Shown here: positions 1 to 12,127 of the stretch, in pieces
How positions within the stretch are numbered: position 1 is the stretch's first letter
Layout of the letters: every line of letters starts with the position of its first letter
Assembly: GCF_002847345.1 (NCBI RefSeq)
Contig: NZ_LXFV01000010.1
Span: 124,001-188,000 of the forward strand
Source of the DNA: Pectobacterium peruviense
GTDB lineage: Bacteria; Pseudomonadota; Gammaproteobacteria; Enterobacterales; Enterobacteriaceae
Length of the DNA: 64,000 nt
Direction of reading: 5' to 3'
Position numbers and translations under genes: made by a program
The notes under the pieces: model-generated
The model's database searches: none
What the model saw: only the letters and a program-made list of their open reading frames with translations
What the model was told of the DNA's origin: nothing

Positions 1-1
1 G

Positions 2-400
2 CTGAACAAATACTATCCGCAAGCGGGTAAAGCCTGGACGAAAGGTGCGGTACTGCCGGGCGGTGATATCGCTGGCACACGTGATGACTACGCCGCTGCG
101 CTGCGTCGCCGCTTCAATCTGCCGGAATCACTGACGCGCCGTTACAGCCGTACCTACGGTTCAAACAGCGAACTGATTCTGACAAACGTGAAAGGCCTCG
201 GCGATCTGGGTGAAGATTTCGGTCATGACCTGTATGAAGCGGAACTGCGCTATCTGGTTGAGAAAGAATGGGCCGTCACATTGGACGACGTCATCTGGCG
301 CCGCACCAAACTGGGCATGCGCTTTGATGACGCGCAGAAACAGCGCATCGGCGACTGGTTAGCCAGCTACCGCCAACAGCAAATGGCAAAAGCGGGTTAA
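2..400 (+). CDS. glpD: aerobic glycerol-3-phosphate dehydrogenase, 3' end
   Basis: This is the last 132 residues of a protein entering from the left edge, so the start is outside the window. The frame reads LNKYYPQAGK... to QQQMAKAG and matches the C-terminal domain of GlpD as I remember it. GlpD is the membrane-associated FAD enzyme that oxidises sn-glycerol-3-phosphate to dihydroxyacetone phosphate and feeds electrons to ubiquinone. It sits directly before the glycogen operon, as in E. coli, which supports the call. The catalytic FAD domain cannot be inspected here. Confidence 0.88.
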   Translation: MNKYYPQAGKAWTKGAVLPGGDIAGTRDDYAAALRRRFNLPESLTRRYSRTYGSNSELILTNVKGLGDLGEDFGHDLYEAELRYLVEKEWAVTLDDVIWRRTKLGMRFDDAQKQRIGDWLASYRQQQMAKAG

Positions 401-437
401 TTAGCCCTTACCGCGCTCCTTTTACTTCAAATATAAA

Positions 438-468
438 AGCGCCGTAGGTTTTGCCTACGGCGCTTTTT
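438..468. terminator. bidirectional terminator between glpD and glgP
   Basis: A perfect 11-bp stem (AGCGCCGTAGG / CCTACGGCGCT) with a 5-nt loop is followed by five T on the plus strand and preceded by AAAA. The minus strand therefore also has a T-tract. It can end glpD transcription from the left and glg operon transcription from the right. Confidence 0.85.
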
Positions 469-486
469 CATATCATCAACGCGCAA

Positions 487-2934
487 TCACAACCGTATCG
501 GTTTGATATTCCAAATATCTTCTGCATATTCGCCGATGGTGCGGTCAGACGAGAAATAGCCCATGCTGGCAATATTCTGGACAGCACAGCGCGCCCACTC
601 GTCTTTGTTCTGATACAGCTCATCAACCCGATCCTGCGTATCCACATAGCTGCGATAGTCTGCCAATAGCTGGTAGTAATCGCCAAAATTCACCAGTGAA
701 TCAAACAGATCGCTGTAGCGTCGGCTATCATCAGGGCTGAAGACACCCGTGGTGATTTGCGTCAGCACACGGTGTAGCTCTTCATCCTGATCGTAATATT
801 GCCGTGGGTTATAGCCGTTCTGGCGTAGTGCTTCGACCTGATCGGCCGTGTTGCCGAAGATAAACATATTCTCTTCGCCAATATGTTCCAGCATTTCGAC
901 ATTCGCCCCATCCAACGTGCCGATCGTCAGCGCGCCGTTCAGTGCAAACTTCATGTTACTGGTCCCAGACGCTTCCGTTCCCGCCAGCGAGATCTGTTCA
1001 GAAAGATCCGCCGCCGGAATGATCAGCTGTGCCAGGCTCACGCTATAGTTAGGAATGAAGACGACTTTCAGCCGCTCGTGCAGTGTCAGATCGTTGTTGA
1101 TCACCTTCGCAACGTCGTTGATCAAGTTAATAATGTGCTTCGCCATGTAATAGGCCGATGCCGCCTTGCCCGCAAAGATGACGACGCGCGATACACGCTC
1201 AACCTCTGGGTCATCCTTAATGCGGTTATAGAGTGTGATGACGTGTAACACGTTCAGCAGTTGCCGTTTGTATTCGTGAATACGCTTAATCTGCACATCA
1301 AACAGTGATTCTGGATTAACCACAATATTCAGATTTTCCGCCATATAGGTCGCTAAACGCACTTTGTTCTTCAGCTTCACTTTGCGGATTTTCTGCACAA
1401 ATGCCGGATAATCGATGTGCTGTTTCAGTTCGCTCAATTGGCTCAGATCGGTACGCCAGGTCTGCCCAATGGTGTCATCCAGCAGCTTGGAGAGCGACGG
1501 GTTGGCCAGCGCCAGCCAGCGCCGCGGCGTCACACCGTTGGTTTTATTGCAGAACCGGTTAGGGAAGAGACGGGCGAAATCAGCAAACAGAGACTGCACC
1601 ATCAGATCCGAATGCAGCTCCGATACGCCGTTCACCTTATGGCTGGCAACTACGGCCAGCCACGCCATGCGTATTTTACGCCCGTTGTTTTCATCAATGA
1701 TGGAAACCCGCGCCAACAGTTCGTTGTCATCGGGGACTTCTTTCTGCACGTACTCCAGAAAATGTTCGTTAATTTCGAAAATCAATTGCAGATGGCGCGG
1801 CAGGATTTTACCCAGCATATCAACCGGCCAGGTTTCCAGCGCTTCCTGCATCAGCGTGTGGTTGGTGTAGGAGAAGACTTTCCTCACCACGGTCCACGCC
1901 TCTATCCATTTGAATTTATGCTCATCGATCAGCAAACGCATCAGCTCTGGGATAGCCAGTACTGGGTGAGTATCATTCAGGTGGATAGCAAATTTTTCCG
2001 CCAGATTGGCGTAGGTCTTATGCATCATCCAGTGGCGGTTGAGAATGTCCTGCACCGTGGCGGAAACCAGAAAGTATTCCTGACGCAGGCGCAGCTCGCG
2101 GCCAGAGTAGGTGGAATCATCGGGATACAGCACGCGCGACACGTTTTCCGAGTGGTTTTTATCTTCCACCGCCGCAAAATAGTCGCCCTGATTGAATTTA
2201 CCCAGATTGATTTCGTTACTGGCCTGCGCCCCCCATAGACGCAAGGTATTGGTGGCGTCGGTATCAAAACCGGGAATGATTTGGTCGTAGGCACAGGCGA
2301 TAACCTCTTCCGTTTCCAGCCAGCGCATTTTGCTGCCTTCCTGCTGGATTCGACCGCCGAAGCGCACTTTGTATCGCGTGCTGTGACGCGGGAATTCCCA
2401 CGCATTACCGTATTCCAACCAGTAATCCGGTGACTCCGCCTGTTTGCCATTAACAATGTTCTGTTTGAACATGCCGTATTCGTAGCGAATACCGTAGCCG
2501 CGCCCCGGCAGCGCCATCGTCGCCAGCGAATCAAGGAAGCAGGCCGCCAGACGCCCCAGACCACCGTTACCTAAGCCAGGGTCATTTTCTTCCTGTAGCA
2601 GATCGTCCAGTTCCAGCCCCATACCATCCAGCGCCGCTTTCAGATCATCATACAATCCCATCGCCAGCAGCGCGTTCGACAGCGTCCGCCCCAGCAAAAA
2701 CTCCATCGACAGGTAATACACCTGCCGCACATCTTGCGAAAGTTGCGCGCGGTTCGAGCGCAGCCAACGTTCTACCATTCGGTCGCGCACGGCCAGCAGC
2801 GTAGCGTTCAGCCAGTCATGTTTATTCGCAATCGAGGGATCTTTCCCTACGCTAAACATGAGCTTGTAAGCAATAGAGTGTTTCAGCGCTTCCACACTGA
2901 GCGTTGGTGAAGTATAGATAAACGGCGAGTTCAT
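487..2934 (-). CDS. glgP: glycogen phosphorylase
   Basis: GlgP releases glucose-1-phosphate from the non-reducing ends of glycogen using phosphate and pyridoxal phosphate. The 815-residue length equals E. coli GlgP. The PLP-binding lysine lies in SGTSNMKF at residue 662, near the C-terminus. I chose the ATG at 2934 ([10 protein letters not shown]...) over the upstream TTG at 2949: it gives the family length and has GGGA 8-9 nt upstream. It is the last gene of the glgBXCAP operon, 75 bp after glgA, and ends at the shared terminator with glpD. It is a cytoplasmic enzyme. Confidence 0.96.
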   Translation of the reverse strand: MNSPFIYTSPTLSVEALKHSIAYKLMFSVGKDPSIANKHDWLNATLLAVRDRMVERWLRSNRAQLSQDVRQVYYLSMEFLLGRTLSNALLAMGLYDDLKAALDGMGLELDDLLQEENDPGLGNGGLGRLAACFLDSLATMALPGRGYGIRYEYGMFKQNIVNGKQAESPDYWLEYGNAWEFPRHSTRYKVRFGGRIQQEGSKMRWLETEEVIACAYDQIIPGFDTDATNTLRLWGAQASNEINLGKFNQGDYFAAVEDKNHSENVSRVLYPDDSTYSGRELRLRQEYFLVSATVQDILNRHWMMHKTYANLAEKFAIHLNDTHPVLAIPELMRLLIDEHKFKWIEAWTVVRKVFSYTNHTLMQEALETWPVDMLGKILPRHLQLIFEINEHFLEYVQKEVPDDNELLARVSIIDENNGRKIRMAWLAVVASHKVNGVSELHSDLMVQSLFADFARLFPNRFCNKTNGVTPRRWLALANPSLSKLLDDTIGQTWRTDLSQLSELKQHIDYPAFVQKIRKVKLKNKVRLATYMAENLNIVVNPESLFDVQIKRIHEYKRQLLNVLHVITLYNRIKDDPEVERVSRVVIFAGKAASAYYMAKHIINLINDVAKVINNDLTLHERLKVVFIPNYSVSLAQLIIPAADLSEQISLAGTEASGTSNMKFALNGALTIGTLDGANVEMLEHIGEENMFIFGNTADQVEALRQNGYNPRQYYDQDEELHRVLTQITTGVFSPDDSRRYSDLFDSLVNFGDYYQLLADYRSYVDTQDRVDELYQNKDEWARCAVQNIASMGYFSSDRTIGEYAEDIWNIKPIRL

Positions 2935-3009
2935 AATATTCATTCCCAAGTGAGTGTTACCCTACCCTGTCGTTTTCAGGTTGCACACGGATGACGGGCA
3001 GCGAGAAAG

Positions 3010-4449
3010 CTAGTGGGTATACAAGCGTTGATATAGCGCACTATAAGCCTGAGCAGAAACCTGCCAACCAAAGTCCATCGCCATCGCCTGACGCTGCACA
3101 TAGCGCCATAGCGTAGGTCGGGACCACAACACGAACACACGACGAATCGCGCGGGATAGCGATCCCACACTGCAATCATTAAAGACAAACCCGCTTGCCA
3201 GACCATCTGCCAGATTCTCCAGCGAACAGTCTGATACCGTATCTGCCAGCCCGCCGGTTCGGCGCACCAGCGGCAACGTGCCATATTTCAAGCCGTAGAG
3301 CTGCGTTAGCCCGCAGGGCTCAAATCGGCTGGGCACCATGATGACATCCGCCCCGCCAATGATGCGGTGCGAGAAGGCTTCGTGATAGCCAATCTGTACG
3401 CCAACCTGACCGTGATATTCCGCAGCGGCGGCTAAGAAACCTTCCTGCAAATCGGCATCCCCTGCACCCAGCACCACCAGTTGCCCACCCTGCTCCAGCA
3501 AATCCGGTATCGCACTTAACGCGATATCGAGCCCTTTCTGGCTGGTCAGGCGACTGACGATGGCAAAAATCGGTGCCTTTTCGTCTACCTTCAAGCCCAT
3601 CGCCGTTTGCAGACGTCGTTTGTTTTCCGCTTTGTTTGCCAGCGCATCGCGGCTGTAGTGGCTGGTGAGTAAAGGATCGTGCTCCGGATTCCAAATCGTC
3701 TCGTCTACACCATTGAGGATACCGGACAGCCTCCCTTCCTCTTCACGCGCCTGTAGCAAGCCTTCCATGCCGTAACCATAGGCTGGCAACGTGATCTCAT
3801 GCGCGTAGGTCGGGCTCACGGTCGTAATATGATCCGCGTAGAACAATCCCGCTTTGAGGTAGGAAATCTGGCCGTAAAACTCCAGTCCGTAGACCTGAAA
3901 GAAGTCGCTCGGCAAGTGGAGATTCTCCATATGTCGGGCATCAAACAACCCCTGATAGGCAAGGTTGTGAACAGTGAAGATCGACTTCGCCGGACGGTTA
4001 CGCGCCGCTAGATAGGCACAGGTCAGCCCCGCATGCCAATCATGGGCATGCACAATATCGGGCCGCCAATAGTGATCCAGACCGCACGCCATTTCGCATC
4101 CCATCCACCCCAGTAGCGCGAATCGCAGGTAGTTATCGGCATAAGCGTACAGCGCCGGGTCATGATAAGGGCTACCCGCGCGTTCATAGAGATCGGGCAC
4201 ATCAATCAAATAAATACCGACGCCGTTAAAATGGCCAAACAGCAAGGTCACGTGTCCGGCGAACGTATCCAGCTCACGCACGACCTGTAGGTTAGCGATG
4301 CCTTTTTTCAGATCGGGGAAGGCAGGCAAGATGACGCGGACATCCATCCCCGCCGCAATCTGCGCGCCGGGTAACGCACCAGCCACATCCGCCAGTCCAC
4401 CGGTTTTCAGTAGTGGAAATAGCTCTGAACAAACATGTAAGACCCGCAT
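3010..4449 (-). CDS. glgA: glycogen synthase (ADP-glucose)
   Basis: GlgA is the GT5-family glucosyltransferase that extends alpha-1,4-glucan chains from ADP-glucose. The N-terminal KTGGLADV signature (Lys15) binds the ADP-glucose phosphate. The C-terminal domain has [10 protein letters not shown] and [10 protein letters not shown] near residues 375-405. The open frame extends 40 codons upstream, but the ATG at 4449 ([10 protein letters not shown]) has GGGAG just before it and gives 479 residues, close to the 477 of E. coli. It lies 28 bp after glgC in the same operon. Confidence 0.96.
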   Translation of the reverse strand: MRVLHVCSELFPLLKTGGLADVAGALPGAQIAAGMDVRVILPAFPDLKKGIANLQVVRELDTFAGHVTLLFGHFNGVGIYLIDVPDLYERAGSPYHDPALYAYADNYLRFALLGWMGCEMACGLDHYWRPDIVHAHDWHAGLTCAYLAARNRPAKSIFTVHNLAYQGLFDARHMENLHLPSDFFQVYGLEFYGQISYLKAGLFYADHITTVSPTYAHEITLPAYGYGMEGLLQAREEEGRLSGILNGVDETIWNPEHDPLLTSHYSRDALANKAENKRRLQTAMGLKVDEKAPIFAIVSRLTSQKGLDIALSAIPDLLEQGGQLVVLGAGDADLQEGFLAAAAEYHGQVGVQIGYHEAFSHRIIGGADVIMVPSRFEPCGLTQLYGLKYGTLPLVRRTGGLADTVSDCSLENLADGLASGFVFNDCSVGSLSRAIRRVFVLWSRPTLWRYVQRQAMAMDFGWQVSAQAYSALYQRLYTH

Positions 4450-4477
4450 TATTACTCCCGTTTTGTTCCGATGGTGT

Positions 4478-5755
4478 TTATAGCTTTTCCAACATCGATC
4501 GCGTGACCAGTACGATCCCCTCTTCCGAACGGTAAAAACGGCGGCTATCCTCTTCCGCGTTTTCACCAATCACCATGCCTTCTGGCAAGTGGCAGGCGCG
4601 ATCGATCACGCAACGGCGTAAACGACAGGAGCGCCCCACGTTGACATCTGGCAGGATCACCGTCGAATCTATGCTGCAAAACGAATTGACCCGCACACGC
4701 GGGAATAGCACCGAATGCGTGACAACCGAACCGGAGACGATGCAGCCCCCCGATACCAGCGAATTCATCGTCATGCCATGGCTGCCGGAACGATCCTGAA
4801 CAAATTTGGCTGGCGGCAGCGATTCAATCGCGGAACGAATCGGCCAGTGTCGATCGTACACATCCAGCTCCGGCGTGACTGACGCCAGATCGAGATTGGC
4901 GCGCCAGTAAGCCTCTAGCGTGCCGACATCCCGCCAATACTGGTGTTCATCCTCACCCGACGTCACGCACGACAGGGTAAAAGGATGGGCCCAGGCCAAA
5001 CGCTGCGAAACGATCTTCGGGATCAGATCCTGGCCGAAATCGTGGTTAGAGTCCGGTGCGTTGCGATCCCCCTCCAGCAATTGATAAAGATAGTCCGCAT
5101 TAAAAACATAGATCCCCATGCTCGCGAGCGCCATATCCGGGTTATCCGGCATCGGTGTCGGGTTATCCGGTTTTTCGGAAAAATCGAGGATACGATGCTG
5201 TTTGTCCACGCTCATTACGCCAAAGGCACTAGCTTCTTCCAGCGGCACGGGCAAGCAGGCGACCGTACATTCCGCCCCCTTTTCCACGTGATCAATCAGC
5301 ATACGTGAGTAGTCCATCTTGTAGATGTGATCGCCCGCGAGGATCACCACATACTCCGCACGGTAGCGCCGGATAATGTCGAGATTCTGGCAAACTGCAT
5401 CCGCCGTTCCCCGATACCAGTGATCGGTAGAATGACGCTGCTGCGCGGGGAGTAAATCCACAAATTCATTCATCTCTGCATTCAAAAACGACCAGCCGCG
5501 CTGAATGTGCTGCACCAGCGTATGCGACTGATATTGCGTAATCACGCCAATGCGGCGTATGCCGGAGTTCAGGCAGTTAGAGAGCGCGAAATCAATAATG
5601 CGAAACTTGCCGCCAAAGTGGACGGCGGGCTTGGCACGCAGTGCCGTCAGCCCTTTTAGTCGCGTTCCACGGCCTCCGGCCAAAATTAATGCCACGGATT
5701 TTAAAGGGAGCTGTCTTGCCAACATCAGAGGGTCATGCTTGTCGTTGTTCACCAT
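4478..5755 (-). CDS. glgC: glucose-1-phosphate adenylyltransferase (ADP-glucose pyrophosphorylase)
   Basis: GlgC makes ADP-glucose from glucose-1-phosphate and ATP, the committed and allosterically controlled step of glycogen synthesis. The nucleotide-binding motif GGRGTRLK is at residues 27-34, followed by [15 protein letters not shown]. The catalytic-region motif GDHIYKMDY follows later, and a C-terminal left-handed beta-helix region is expected. The length of 425 residues compares with 431 in E. coli. AGGAGATA precedes the ATG. It lies 35 bp downstream of glgX. Confidence 0.96.
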   Translation of the reverse strand: MVNNDKHDPLMLARQLPLKSVALILAGGRGTRLKGLTALRAKPAVHFGGKFRIIDFALSNCLNSGIRRIGVITQYQSHTLVQHIQRGWSFLNAEMNEFVDLLPAQQRHSTDHWYRGTADAVCQNLDIIRRYRAEYVVILAGDHIYKMDYSRMLIDHVEKGAECTVACLPVPLEEASAFGVMSVDKQHRILDFSEKPDNPTPMPDNPDMALASMGIYVFNADYLYQLLEGDRNAPDSNHDFGQDLIPKIVSQRLAWAHPFTLSCVTSGEDEHQYWRDVGTLEAYWRANLDLASVTPELDVYDRHWPIRSAIESLPPAKFVQDRSGSHGMTMNSLVSGGCIVSGSVVTHSVLFPRVRVNSFCSIDSTVILPDVNVGRSCRLRRCVIDRACHLPEGMVIGENAEEDSRRFYRSEEGIVLVTRSMLEKL

Positions 5756-5790
5756 GGCTATCTCCTGATTATTCTTTTAATGGCTTGCGC

Positions 5791-7767
5791 TTAGGCGGTC
5801 TGTTTTATCAAGACGCCTACCGCCTGCGCTTGTCCGTGCCAGATTCCGCCCTCAGGCGGGTTCGTCTCATCAAACGGCGGTGAAACCTGCCAGTGGCCTT
5901 CTGGCAAAATGAATGCGCCGGCATGCAGGCTGGCGTTAACCAGCACAAGCCAACGACTAGAAAGCAAAATCTGTAGCTGATGCTCCCCCTGCTCCCACTG
6001 CGACGGCGTCAAAGGCTGTCCTTCTCTATTCAGCCACTGCACCGCGCCGTCCCCTTCTTGCCACCACGTTTCCTGCTGTAACGCCGGGATCGTGCGACGC
6101 AGTTGGATCAATCCGGCGACAAATTCACGTAAGCCACGATCCGCATGATCCCAATGCAGCCAGGTTAATTCGTTGTCCTGACAGTAAGCGTTGTTGTTAC
6201 CCTGCTGGCTATGCCCCAGTTCATCACCCGCCAGCAGCATCGGTGTTCCCTGCGACAGAATCAGCGTCGTCAGCAGTGCCTTCTGGCTCGCCAGTCGGCG
6301 TTGACGGATATCGTCGTCTGCCTCAAGCCCTTCTGTGCCGTGGTTATTGCTGAAGTTACTGTCTGTGCCGTCGCGGTTGCCCTCGCCGTTGGCGTCATTG
6401 TGCTTGTGGTTGAAACTCACCAGATCGCGCAACGTAAAGCCGTCATGGGCCGTCAGTTTGTTGATCGAGGCGTAAGGCAGGCGGTCGCGCTGCTGGAAGA
6501 TGTCGCTGGAGGCGGCAAAACGGCAGGCAAATGCGCCGAGGGAAATGTCACCATGCAGCCAAAAGCGGCGCATATCGTCACGATAACGGTCGCTCCATTC
6601 GGCGAACGGCGTCGGAAATTGACCCAGTTGATAGCCGCCATGCCCGATATCCCACGGTTCGGCGATCAGCTTGCAGCCCTGCAAGCGGCTATCGTTTTTC
6701 ATAGCGGACAGCAGCGGCGCGGCAGCGGTAAAGTCAGGAGTGCGACCCAGCACCGTTGCCAGATCGAAACGAAAACCATCAACGTGGCAGACCTCACGCC
6801 AGAAGAGCAGGCAGTCCATCACCCAGTCGATCACCGCTGGATGATTCAGGCGCAGCACATTGCCGCAGCCAGTCCAGTTGTGGTACTCACCGCTTTCGCC
6901 CAGCCAGTAATAACTGCGGTTGTCGATGCCGCGCTGGCACAGCGTAGGGCCTTCAACGTCCAGTTCCGCGCTGTGGTTGAATACCACATCCAGAATGACC
7001 TCAATACCCGCGCTATGCAGCGCTTTCACTGCATCTCGGAATTCGTTCAGCGCGTCATCGCCTGCGGCCAGACTGTTATCCACCGCAAACGGCAGCAATA
7101 CGTTATAGCCCCAGTAATTACGCAGCCCAATCTGTTGAAGTCGGGGTTCATCGGCATGCTGCTGCACCGGAAGCAGTTCCAACGCGGTGATGCCCAGCGA
7201 TGTCAGATAATCAATCATCACCGGGTGACCCAACGCCGCATAGCTGCCACGAATATCTTCGGGAATATCAGGGTGCAGTTGCGTCAACCCGCGAACATGC
7301 GCCTCATAAATTACCGTCTGGTTCCAAGGCGTTTGTGGATGTTGGTCATCCTGCCAGTCGTAATCCTCTACCGTAACCACGCACTTCGCCATAATCTCAG
7401 CGCTATCGCGTTCATCCCGCTGGTCAATTCCGCCTTGCAGGCTAGCGTCATCCACCACCCAGCCATCAAGCTGGCGGGCGCACGGGTCTAACAGCAGCTT
7501 ATGCGGGTTGAAACGTAAACCCTGTGACGGCTCGAACGGCCCATCGACCCGGAAACCGTAACGCAAGCCAGGCTGCGCATCGGGAAGATAGCCGTGCCAG
7601 ATATCGCCGCTGCGCGCGGTCAGCACGATGCGCTGTTCCTGCTGACGCTCATCAAACACGCACAGCTCTACCCGCTCGGCATCGGCGGAAAACAGAGCGA
7701 AATTCACGCCGTTACCGTCAAAACTTGCCCCCAGCGGCGTCGGCTTACCCGTCTGCAATTCCGCCAT
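5791..7767 (-). CDS. glgX: glycogen debranching enzyme (isoamylase type)
   Basis: GlgX hydrolyses the alpha-1,6 branches of limit dextrin left by GlgP. An N-terminal CBM48-type domain (roughly residues 10-100) precedes a GH13 barrel. The catalytic triad is visible as Asp335 in GFRFDLATV, Glu370 in LIAEPWD and Asp442 in TAHDGF. The length of 658 residues fits the family. Its ATG directly follows the glgB stop codon (TAA-ATG), and AAGGAG lies inside the glgB end, so translation is probably coupled. Confidence 0.95.
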   Translation of the reverse strand: MAELQTGKPTPLGASFDGNGVNFALFSADAERVELCVFDERQQEQRIVLTARSGDIWHGYLPDAQPGLRYGFRVDGPFEPSQGLRFNPHKLLLDPCARQLDGWVVDDASLQGGIDQRDERDSAEIMAKCVVTVEDYDWQDDQHPQTPWNQTVIYEAHVRGLTQLHPDIPEDIRGSYAALGHPVMIDYLTSLGITALELLPVQQHADEPRLQQIGLRNYWGYNVLLPFAVDNSLAAGDDALNEFRDAVKALHSAGIEVILDVVFNHSAELDVEGPTLCQRGIDNRSYYWLGESGEYHNWTGCGNVLRLNHPAVIDWVMDCLLFWREVCHVDGFRFDLATVLGRTPDFTAAAPLLSAMKNDSRLQGCKLIAEPWDIGHGGYQLGQFPTPFAEWSDRYRDDMRRFWLHGDISLGAFACRFAASSDIFQQRDRLPYASINKLTAHDGFTLRDLVSFNHKHNDANGEGNRDGTDSNFSNNHGTEGLEADDDIRQRRLASQKALLTTLILSQGTPMLLAGDELGHSQQGNNNAYCQDNELTWLHWDHADRGLREFVAGLIQLRRTIPALQQETWWQEGDGAVQWLNREGQPLTPSQWEQGEHQLQILLSSRWLVLVNASLHAGAFILPEGHWQVSPPFDETNPPEGGIWHGQAQAVGVLIKQTA

Positions 7768-9945
7768 TTACGTCTCCTTCACCAGATACAGCGTGGCGAG
7801 CGGTGGAATGGTCAGAACAAGGGAGTGCTGGCGTTGATGACTACCCCACTCCTCGCTATAAATCGTCCCGACATTGCCCTGATCGCTACCGTTGTAGTGA
7901 ACAGAATCGGTGTTCATGACTTCACGCCAGCCGCCGGGCTGGTTGATGCCAATCCGATAGCCGTAACGTGGCACAGGCGTAAAGTTGCTGATCACCAGCA
8001 CTTCATTGCCTTGTTCATCGCGTCGAATAAAAGCGAAGACCGAGTTTTCCCGATCGTCCACCACCAGCCATTCAAAGCCCTGCGGCTGAAAATCCAGCTG
8101 ATACAGCGACGGCTGCTGGCGATAGTAATGGTTAAGATCGCGCACCAGCGCCTGCACACCACGATGCCACCCTTCTGGTTCATCCAACAGATGCCAATCC
8201 AGACTGGCGTCGTGATTCCATTCACGCCCTTGCGCAAATTCGCAGCCCATAAACAGCAGCTTCTTGCCGGGATAGGCCCACATAAAGCCGTAATAGGCAC
8301 GTAAATTAGCGAATTTCTGCCACACATCACCGGGCATGCGATCCAGCAGCGAACGCTTGCCATGTACCACTTCGTCGTGAGACAGCGGCAGCACAAAATT
8401 CTCGCTATAGGCGTATAACATGCCGAATGTCAGCAGATCGTGATGGTATTTGCGGTGAACCGGATCGAGCTGCATATAGGTCAGCGTGTCGTGCATCCAG
8501 CCCATATTCCACTTGTAGTGAAAGCCCAAACCGTTGCAGTCAGGCGGCAGCGTGACACCCGGATAATCAGTGGACTCTTCGGCAAGCGTAATCGCAGCGG
8601 GTGCCGCATGACCCAGCATGTGGTTGGTGTAGCGTAGAAACGCGATGGCTTCGAGGTTCTCTTTACCGCCGTAATGGTTCGGCACCCACTCGCCTTCACT
8701 GCGGCTGTAGTCGCGATAAATCATGGAGGCCACGGCGTCTACCCGCAGCCCATCAATGCCATAGCGCTCCATCCAGAACAGCGCGTTACCCGCCAGATAG
8801 TTACGCACCTCATGGCGGCCATAGTTATAAATCAGCGTGTTCCAGTCCTGATGATAACCTTCGCGCGGATCGGCGTACTCATAGAGCGCAGTGCCGTCAA
8901 ACTGTGCCAAGCCGTATTCGTCACCGGGAAAATGCCCCGGCACCCAGTCCAGCAAGACGTTGATTCCCGCACCATGAAGCGCATCAACAAACGCTCTAAA
9001 CTCTGATGCTGTACCGAAACGGCGCGTTGGTGCATACAGCCCTAGCGGCTGATAACCCCAACTGCCATCGAACGGGTGTTCGTTAATCGGCATCAACTCA
9101 ACATGGGTGAAGCCCATGTACTGCACATAATCAATCAGTTGGTTCGCCAATTCCTGATAGCTCAGCCAGAAATTGTTATCCGTATGCCGCCGCCAGGAAC
9201 CGAGGTGGACTTCATAAATGGAGATAGGAGAGCGCAGGCTATTCGCCTCGCGACGAGCCTCATTAGTTGGGACTTTCTCAGGCAGCGGCGTAATCAGCGA
9301 TGCGGTATCTGGGCGCATTTGCGCTTCAAATGCATAAGGATCGGCCTTCAGCCGGACGCTACCGTGGCTGTCGATCATTTCGTATTTGTAGAGCTGGCCT
9401 GCTTTCACATCAGGTAGAAACAGCTCCCAAATGCCGTTTTCCTTGCGTAGCCGCATCGGGTGACGTCGGCCGTCCCAGAAGTTGAACTGCCCCACCACCG
9501 AAACACGTTGAGCGTTCGGCGCCCAGACGGCAAAGCGCGTGCCTTCAACGCCATCTAGCGTTTCCAGATGTGCACCTAGCCGCTCGTAAGGTCGCAGGTG
9601 GGTACCTTCGGCTAAAAGCCAAATGTCCATATCCTGCAACAGCGGGCCAAAACGGTAAGGATCTTCAATCACCCAGGTTTCTTCACGCCAGGTCACAGCC
9701 AACTGGTAGTGAAAAGCGTGTTTCCGACGCGGCACAAGACCACAAAAAAAACCGCGTCCATCGACACGTTCCAGCTCGACAATTTTTTGTCCATTGCTGG
9801 CATCAACAACCCAGGCAGCCTCCGCATCCGGCAGTAACGCTCGAACTTCAAGACCTTTGGAGGAATGATGCATACCTAACAGCGAAAACGGATCGGCATA
9901 ATGCCCGGAAATAAGTGAATTAATCGCCTCAGAAAACGCTGACAT
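7768..9945 (-). CDS. glgB: 1,4-alpha-glucan branching enzyme
   Basis: GlgB moves an alpha-1,4 oligoglucan onto an O-6 position to create the branches of glycogen. N-terminal N1/CBM48 modules are followed by a GH13 barrel with [13 protein letters not shown] (nucleophile Asp), AEEST (acid/base Glu) and [10 protein letters not shown] chose the ATG at 9945 ([12 protein letters not shown]): AGAGGA lies about 8 nt upstream, while the ATG at 9954 almost touches it. This gives 725 residues against 728 in E. coli. It is the first gene of glgBXCAP and is transcribed away from btsS. Confidence 0.95.
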   Translation of the reverse strand: MSAFSEAINSLISGHYADPFSLLGMHHSSKGLEVRALLPDAEAAWVVDASNGQKIVELERVDGRGFFCGLVPRRKHAFHYQLAVTWREETWVIEDPYRFGPLLQDMDIWLLAEGTHLRPYERLGAHLETLDGVEGTRFAVWAPNAQRVSVVGQFNFWDGRRHPMRLRKENGIWELFLPDVKAGQLYKYEMIDSHGSVRLKADPYAFEAQMRPDTASLITPLPEKVPTNEARREANSLRSPISIYEVHLGSWRRHTDNNFWLSYQELANQLIDYVQYMGFTHVELMPINEHPFDGSWGYQPLGLYAPTRRFGTASEFRAFVDALHGAGINVLLDWVPGHFPGDEYGLAQFDGTALYEYADPREGYHQDWNTLIYNYGRHEVRNYLAGNALFWMERYGIDGLRVDAVASMIYRDYSRSEGEWVPNHYGGKENLEAIAFLRYTNHMLGHAAPAAITLAEESTDYPGVTLPPDCNGLGFHYKWNMGWMHDTLTYMQLDPVHRKYHHDLLTFGMLYAYSENFVLPLSHDEVVHGKRSLLDRMPGDVWQKFANLRAYYGFMWAYPGKKLLFMGCEFAQGREWNHDASLDWHLLDEPEGWHRGVQALVRDLNHYYRQQPSLYQLDFQPQGFEWLVVDDRENSVFAFIRRDEQGNEVLVISNFTPVPRYGYRIGINQPGGWREVMNTDSVHYNGSDQGNVGTIYSEEWGSHQRQHSLVLTIPPLATLYLVKET

Positions 9946-10316
9946 GGTATCCATCCTCTGATTAACCATTTGAATTAAATAAATAAGCTATATAAAAAAC
10001 GCATCACGTTGCGTTTATATTCTTCCGTCACTTATTTTTAACAAAAATCCAATAAAAATAATGAGTTATTAGCTTGCTAATGAATAACGGCGACGTGTAA
10101 AAATAATGAATACTATGAAAGAGTTCTTGAACAACGCGCCCTAATTTAGCGTAGTCAAAGAACGGAGAAATATCTGAGAACTGATGAAATTTTTCCGTTT
10201 ATATTTATATGAATAAGTTATGACGCGGGATAATTAGCATCTTTTGTTTAAAGATCGATTCGTCCGCTAGCAAAAAGCAGTACAATTTGGCGATTGTGCA
10301 TGTTGAGACCCCGTCC
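9946..10316. other. divergent intergenic region between glgB and btsS
   Basis: This 371-bp AT-rich stretch must hold the glg operon promoter (minus) and the btsS promoter (plus). I saw no gene, clear CRP box or stable hairpin in it. Many A/T runs are present, but no promoter could be assigned with confidence. Confidence 0.5.
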
Positions 10317-12035
10317 ATGGTTAGCCAGGTTGATCTGATTCTTTCCCTGTTACAGCAGATGTGTGTTTATCTGGTTATCGCCTATCTGCTCAGTAAAACA
10401 CCGCTGTTTATCCCGCTGATGCAGGTCACCATCCGCCTGCCGCACAAGCTGGTCTGCTATCTGGTTTTTTCCGTGTTTTGCATTATGGGAACCTACTTCG
10501 GTCTGCATATAGACGATTCTATTGCCAATACCCGCGCGACGGGCGCAGTGCTCGGCGGTATGTTGGGCGGCCCTTCCGTTGGCTTTCTTGTCGGGTTGAC
10601 TGGCGGGTTACACCGCTATTCGATGGGCGGTATGACAGCGCTGGCCTGTATGCTATCGACCATTGCCGAAGGTCTGCTCGGCGGGCTGCTACATCGCTAT
10701 CTGGCACGCCGTAACCGTATCGATCTGCTCTTTAAGCCCCTCGTCGTTGGCCTGACCGCGCTGGTTGCGGAGATACTACAAATGGCGATTATTCTGCTGG
10801 TTGCTCGACCGTTTGATAACGCCGTTGAACTGGTGAGGGATATTGCGCTACCGATGATGATCACCAATACCATTGGTTCCGCCATGTTCATGCGCATCCT
10901 GCTCGACAGGCGCGCTATTTTCGAAAAATACACCTCCGCTTTTTCCGCCAAGGCGTTGCAAATCGCGGCACGCGCCGAAGGGGCACTGCGTCAGGGGTTC
11001 AACCCGCAAAACAGTATGCGCGTTGCCCGTATTTTGTATGAAGAGCTGGGTGTCGGTGCCGTGGCGATTACCGATCGCGACAAACTGCTGGCCTTCATTG
11101 GGTTGGGTGATGACCACCACAATGTCGGTGCGCCCATCACGTCATCACACACGCGCCGGGCGATAGACAATAATCAGGTGGTGTACGCCGACGGTAACGA
11201 GGTGTCTTATACCTGTTCAGTGTCATCACACTGCAAACTCGGCTCCACGCTGGTGATTCCGCTACGCGGCGAAGATCAGCGCGTTGTCGGCACGATCAAG
11301 CTTTATGAGCCCAAGAATAAGCTATTTTCCAGCATTAACCGTACGCTGGGAGAAGGGATCGCTCATCTACTTTCCGCACAGATTCTGACAGGCCGTTTTG
11401 AACAACAGAAACAGCTGCTGGCGCAGTCGGAAATCAAGCTACTGCACGCACAGGTCAACCCGCATTTTCTGTTTAACGCACTCAATACGCTGTCCGCAGT
11501 GATACGACGCAATCCCGATCACGCCCGCCAGTTGGTGCTGTCTCTGTCGACGTTTTTCCGTAAAAATCTCAAGCGCAGCAACGATGAAGTGTCGCTCAAT
11601 GACGAGCTGGAGCACGTTAACGCCTATCTGGAAATCGAAAAGGCACGCTTTGCCGATCACCTGACGGTAGAAATCTCGCTACCGGAGGCGCTGCGTGAAG
11701 CGCGACTACCGGCATTTTCCCTGCAACCGATTGTCGAAAATGCGATTAAGCACGGCACCTCGCAGATGATTGAACACGGACACATCCACATTAGCGGACG
11801 TCTGCACGCCAACACGCTGGAACTGTCAGTAGAAGATAATGCTGGCACCTATCAACCCCGCAGCGGTGGCGATGGGCTAGGCATGAATCTGGTCGACCGC
11901 CGTATTAAAGCGCGCTACGGCAACCGCTATGGCATCACGGTAGTCAGCGAAACAGATAAATTCACCCGGGTCGAAGTACGCGTCCCGCTGATTTCAGCGC
12001 GCAAGGCATTGGAAAAACTGGATAGCGTGGCGTGA
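10317..12035 (+). CDS. btsS: LytS-family sensor histidine kinase, BtsS (YehU)-like
   Basis: This inner-membrane histidine kinase matches E. coli BtsS closely along its length. In E. coli BtsS senses pyruvate and acts with BtsR. Residues 1-200 form the multi-span 5TM-LYT sensor region. A GAF-like part follows (about 215-365), with cysteines in SYTCSVSSHC. The His_kinase domain has HAQVNPHFLFNALN (phospho-His about 383) and an ATPase N-box PIVENAIKHG. I chose ATG 10317 (MVSQVDLILSLLQQ) because it aligns with the E. coli start; an upstream TTG at 10287 is possible. No LytTR response regulator gene lies beside it. Confidence 0.85.
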   Translation: MVSQVDLILSLLQQMCVYLVIAYLLSKTPLFIPLMQVTIRLPHKLVCYLVFSVFCIMGTYFGLHIDDSIANTRATGAVLGGMLGGPSVGFLVGLTGGLHRYSMGGMTALACMLSTIAEGLLGGLLHRYLARRNRIDLLFKPLVVGLTALVAEILQMAIILLVARPFDNAVELVRDIALPMMITNTIGSAMFMRILLDRRAIFEKYTSAFSAKALQIAARAEGALRQGFNPQNSMRVARILYEELGVGAVAITDRDKLLAFIGLGDDHHNVGAPITSSHTRRAIDNNQVVYADGNEVSYTCSVSSHCKLGSTLVIPLRGEDQRVVGTIKLYEPKNKLFSSINRTLGEGIAHLLSAQILTGRFEQQKQLLAQSEIKLLHAQVNPHFLFNALNTLSAVIRRNPDHARQLVLSLSTFFRKNLKRSNDEVSLNDELEHVNAYLEIEKARFADHLTVEISLPEALREARLPAFSLQPIVENAIKHGTSQMIEHGHIHISGRLHANTLELSVEDNAGTYQPRSGGDGLGMNLVDRRIKARYGNRYGITVVSETDKFTRVEVRVPLISARKALEKLDSVA

Positions 12036-12127
12036 CGAGGTGGATAAACATGTCAGGTCGTCAGAATAAAATCAGGCTAATGAAAACTGCCTGAAAGCAG
12101 GAGACGACGCTTAGTCTGACGGGTGAT

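Noticed and set aside
1417-2238. 273-codon plus-strand open frame inside glgP
   Set aside because: It lies wholly antisense to a clearly conserved glgP and has no recognisable domain; such mirror frames are common in GC-rich coding DNA.
6211-7491. 426-codon plus-strand open frame inside glgX
   Set aside because: Antisense shadow of glgX; composition is that of reversed coding sequence and it has no domain features.
9970-10286. possible small RNA between glgB and btsS
   Set aside because: No terminator hairpin with a T-tract and no resemblance to a known RNA; only general AT-richness was seen.
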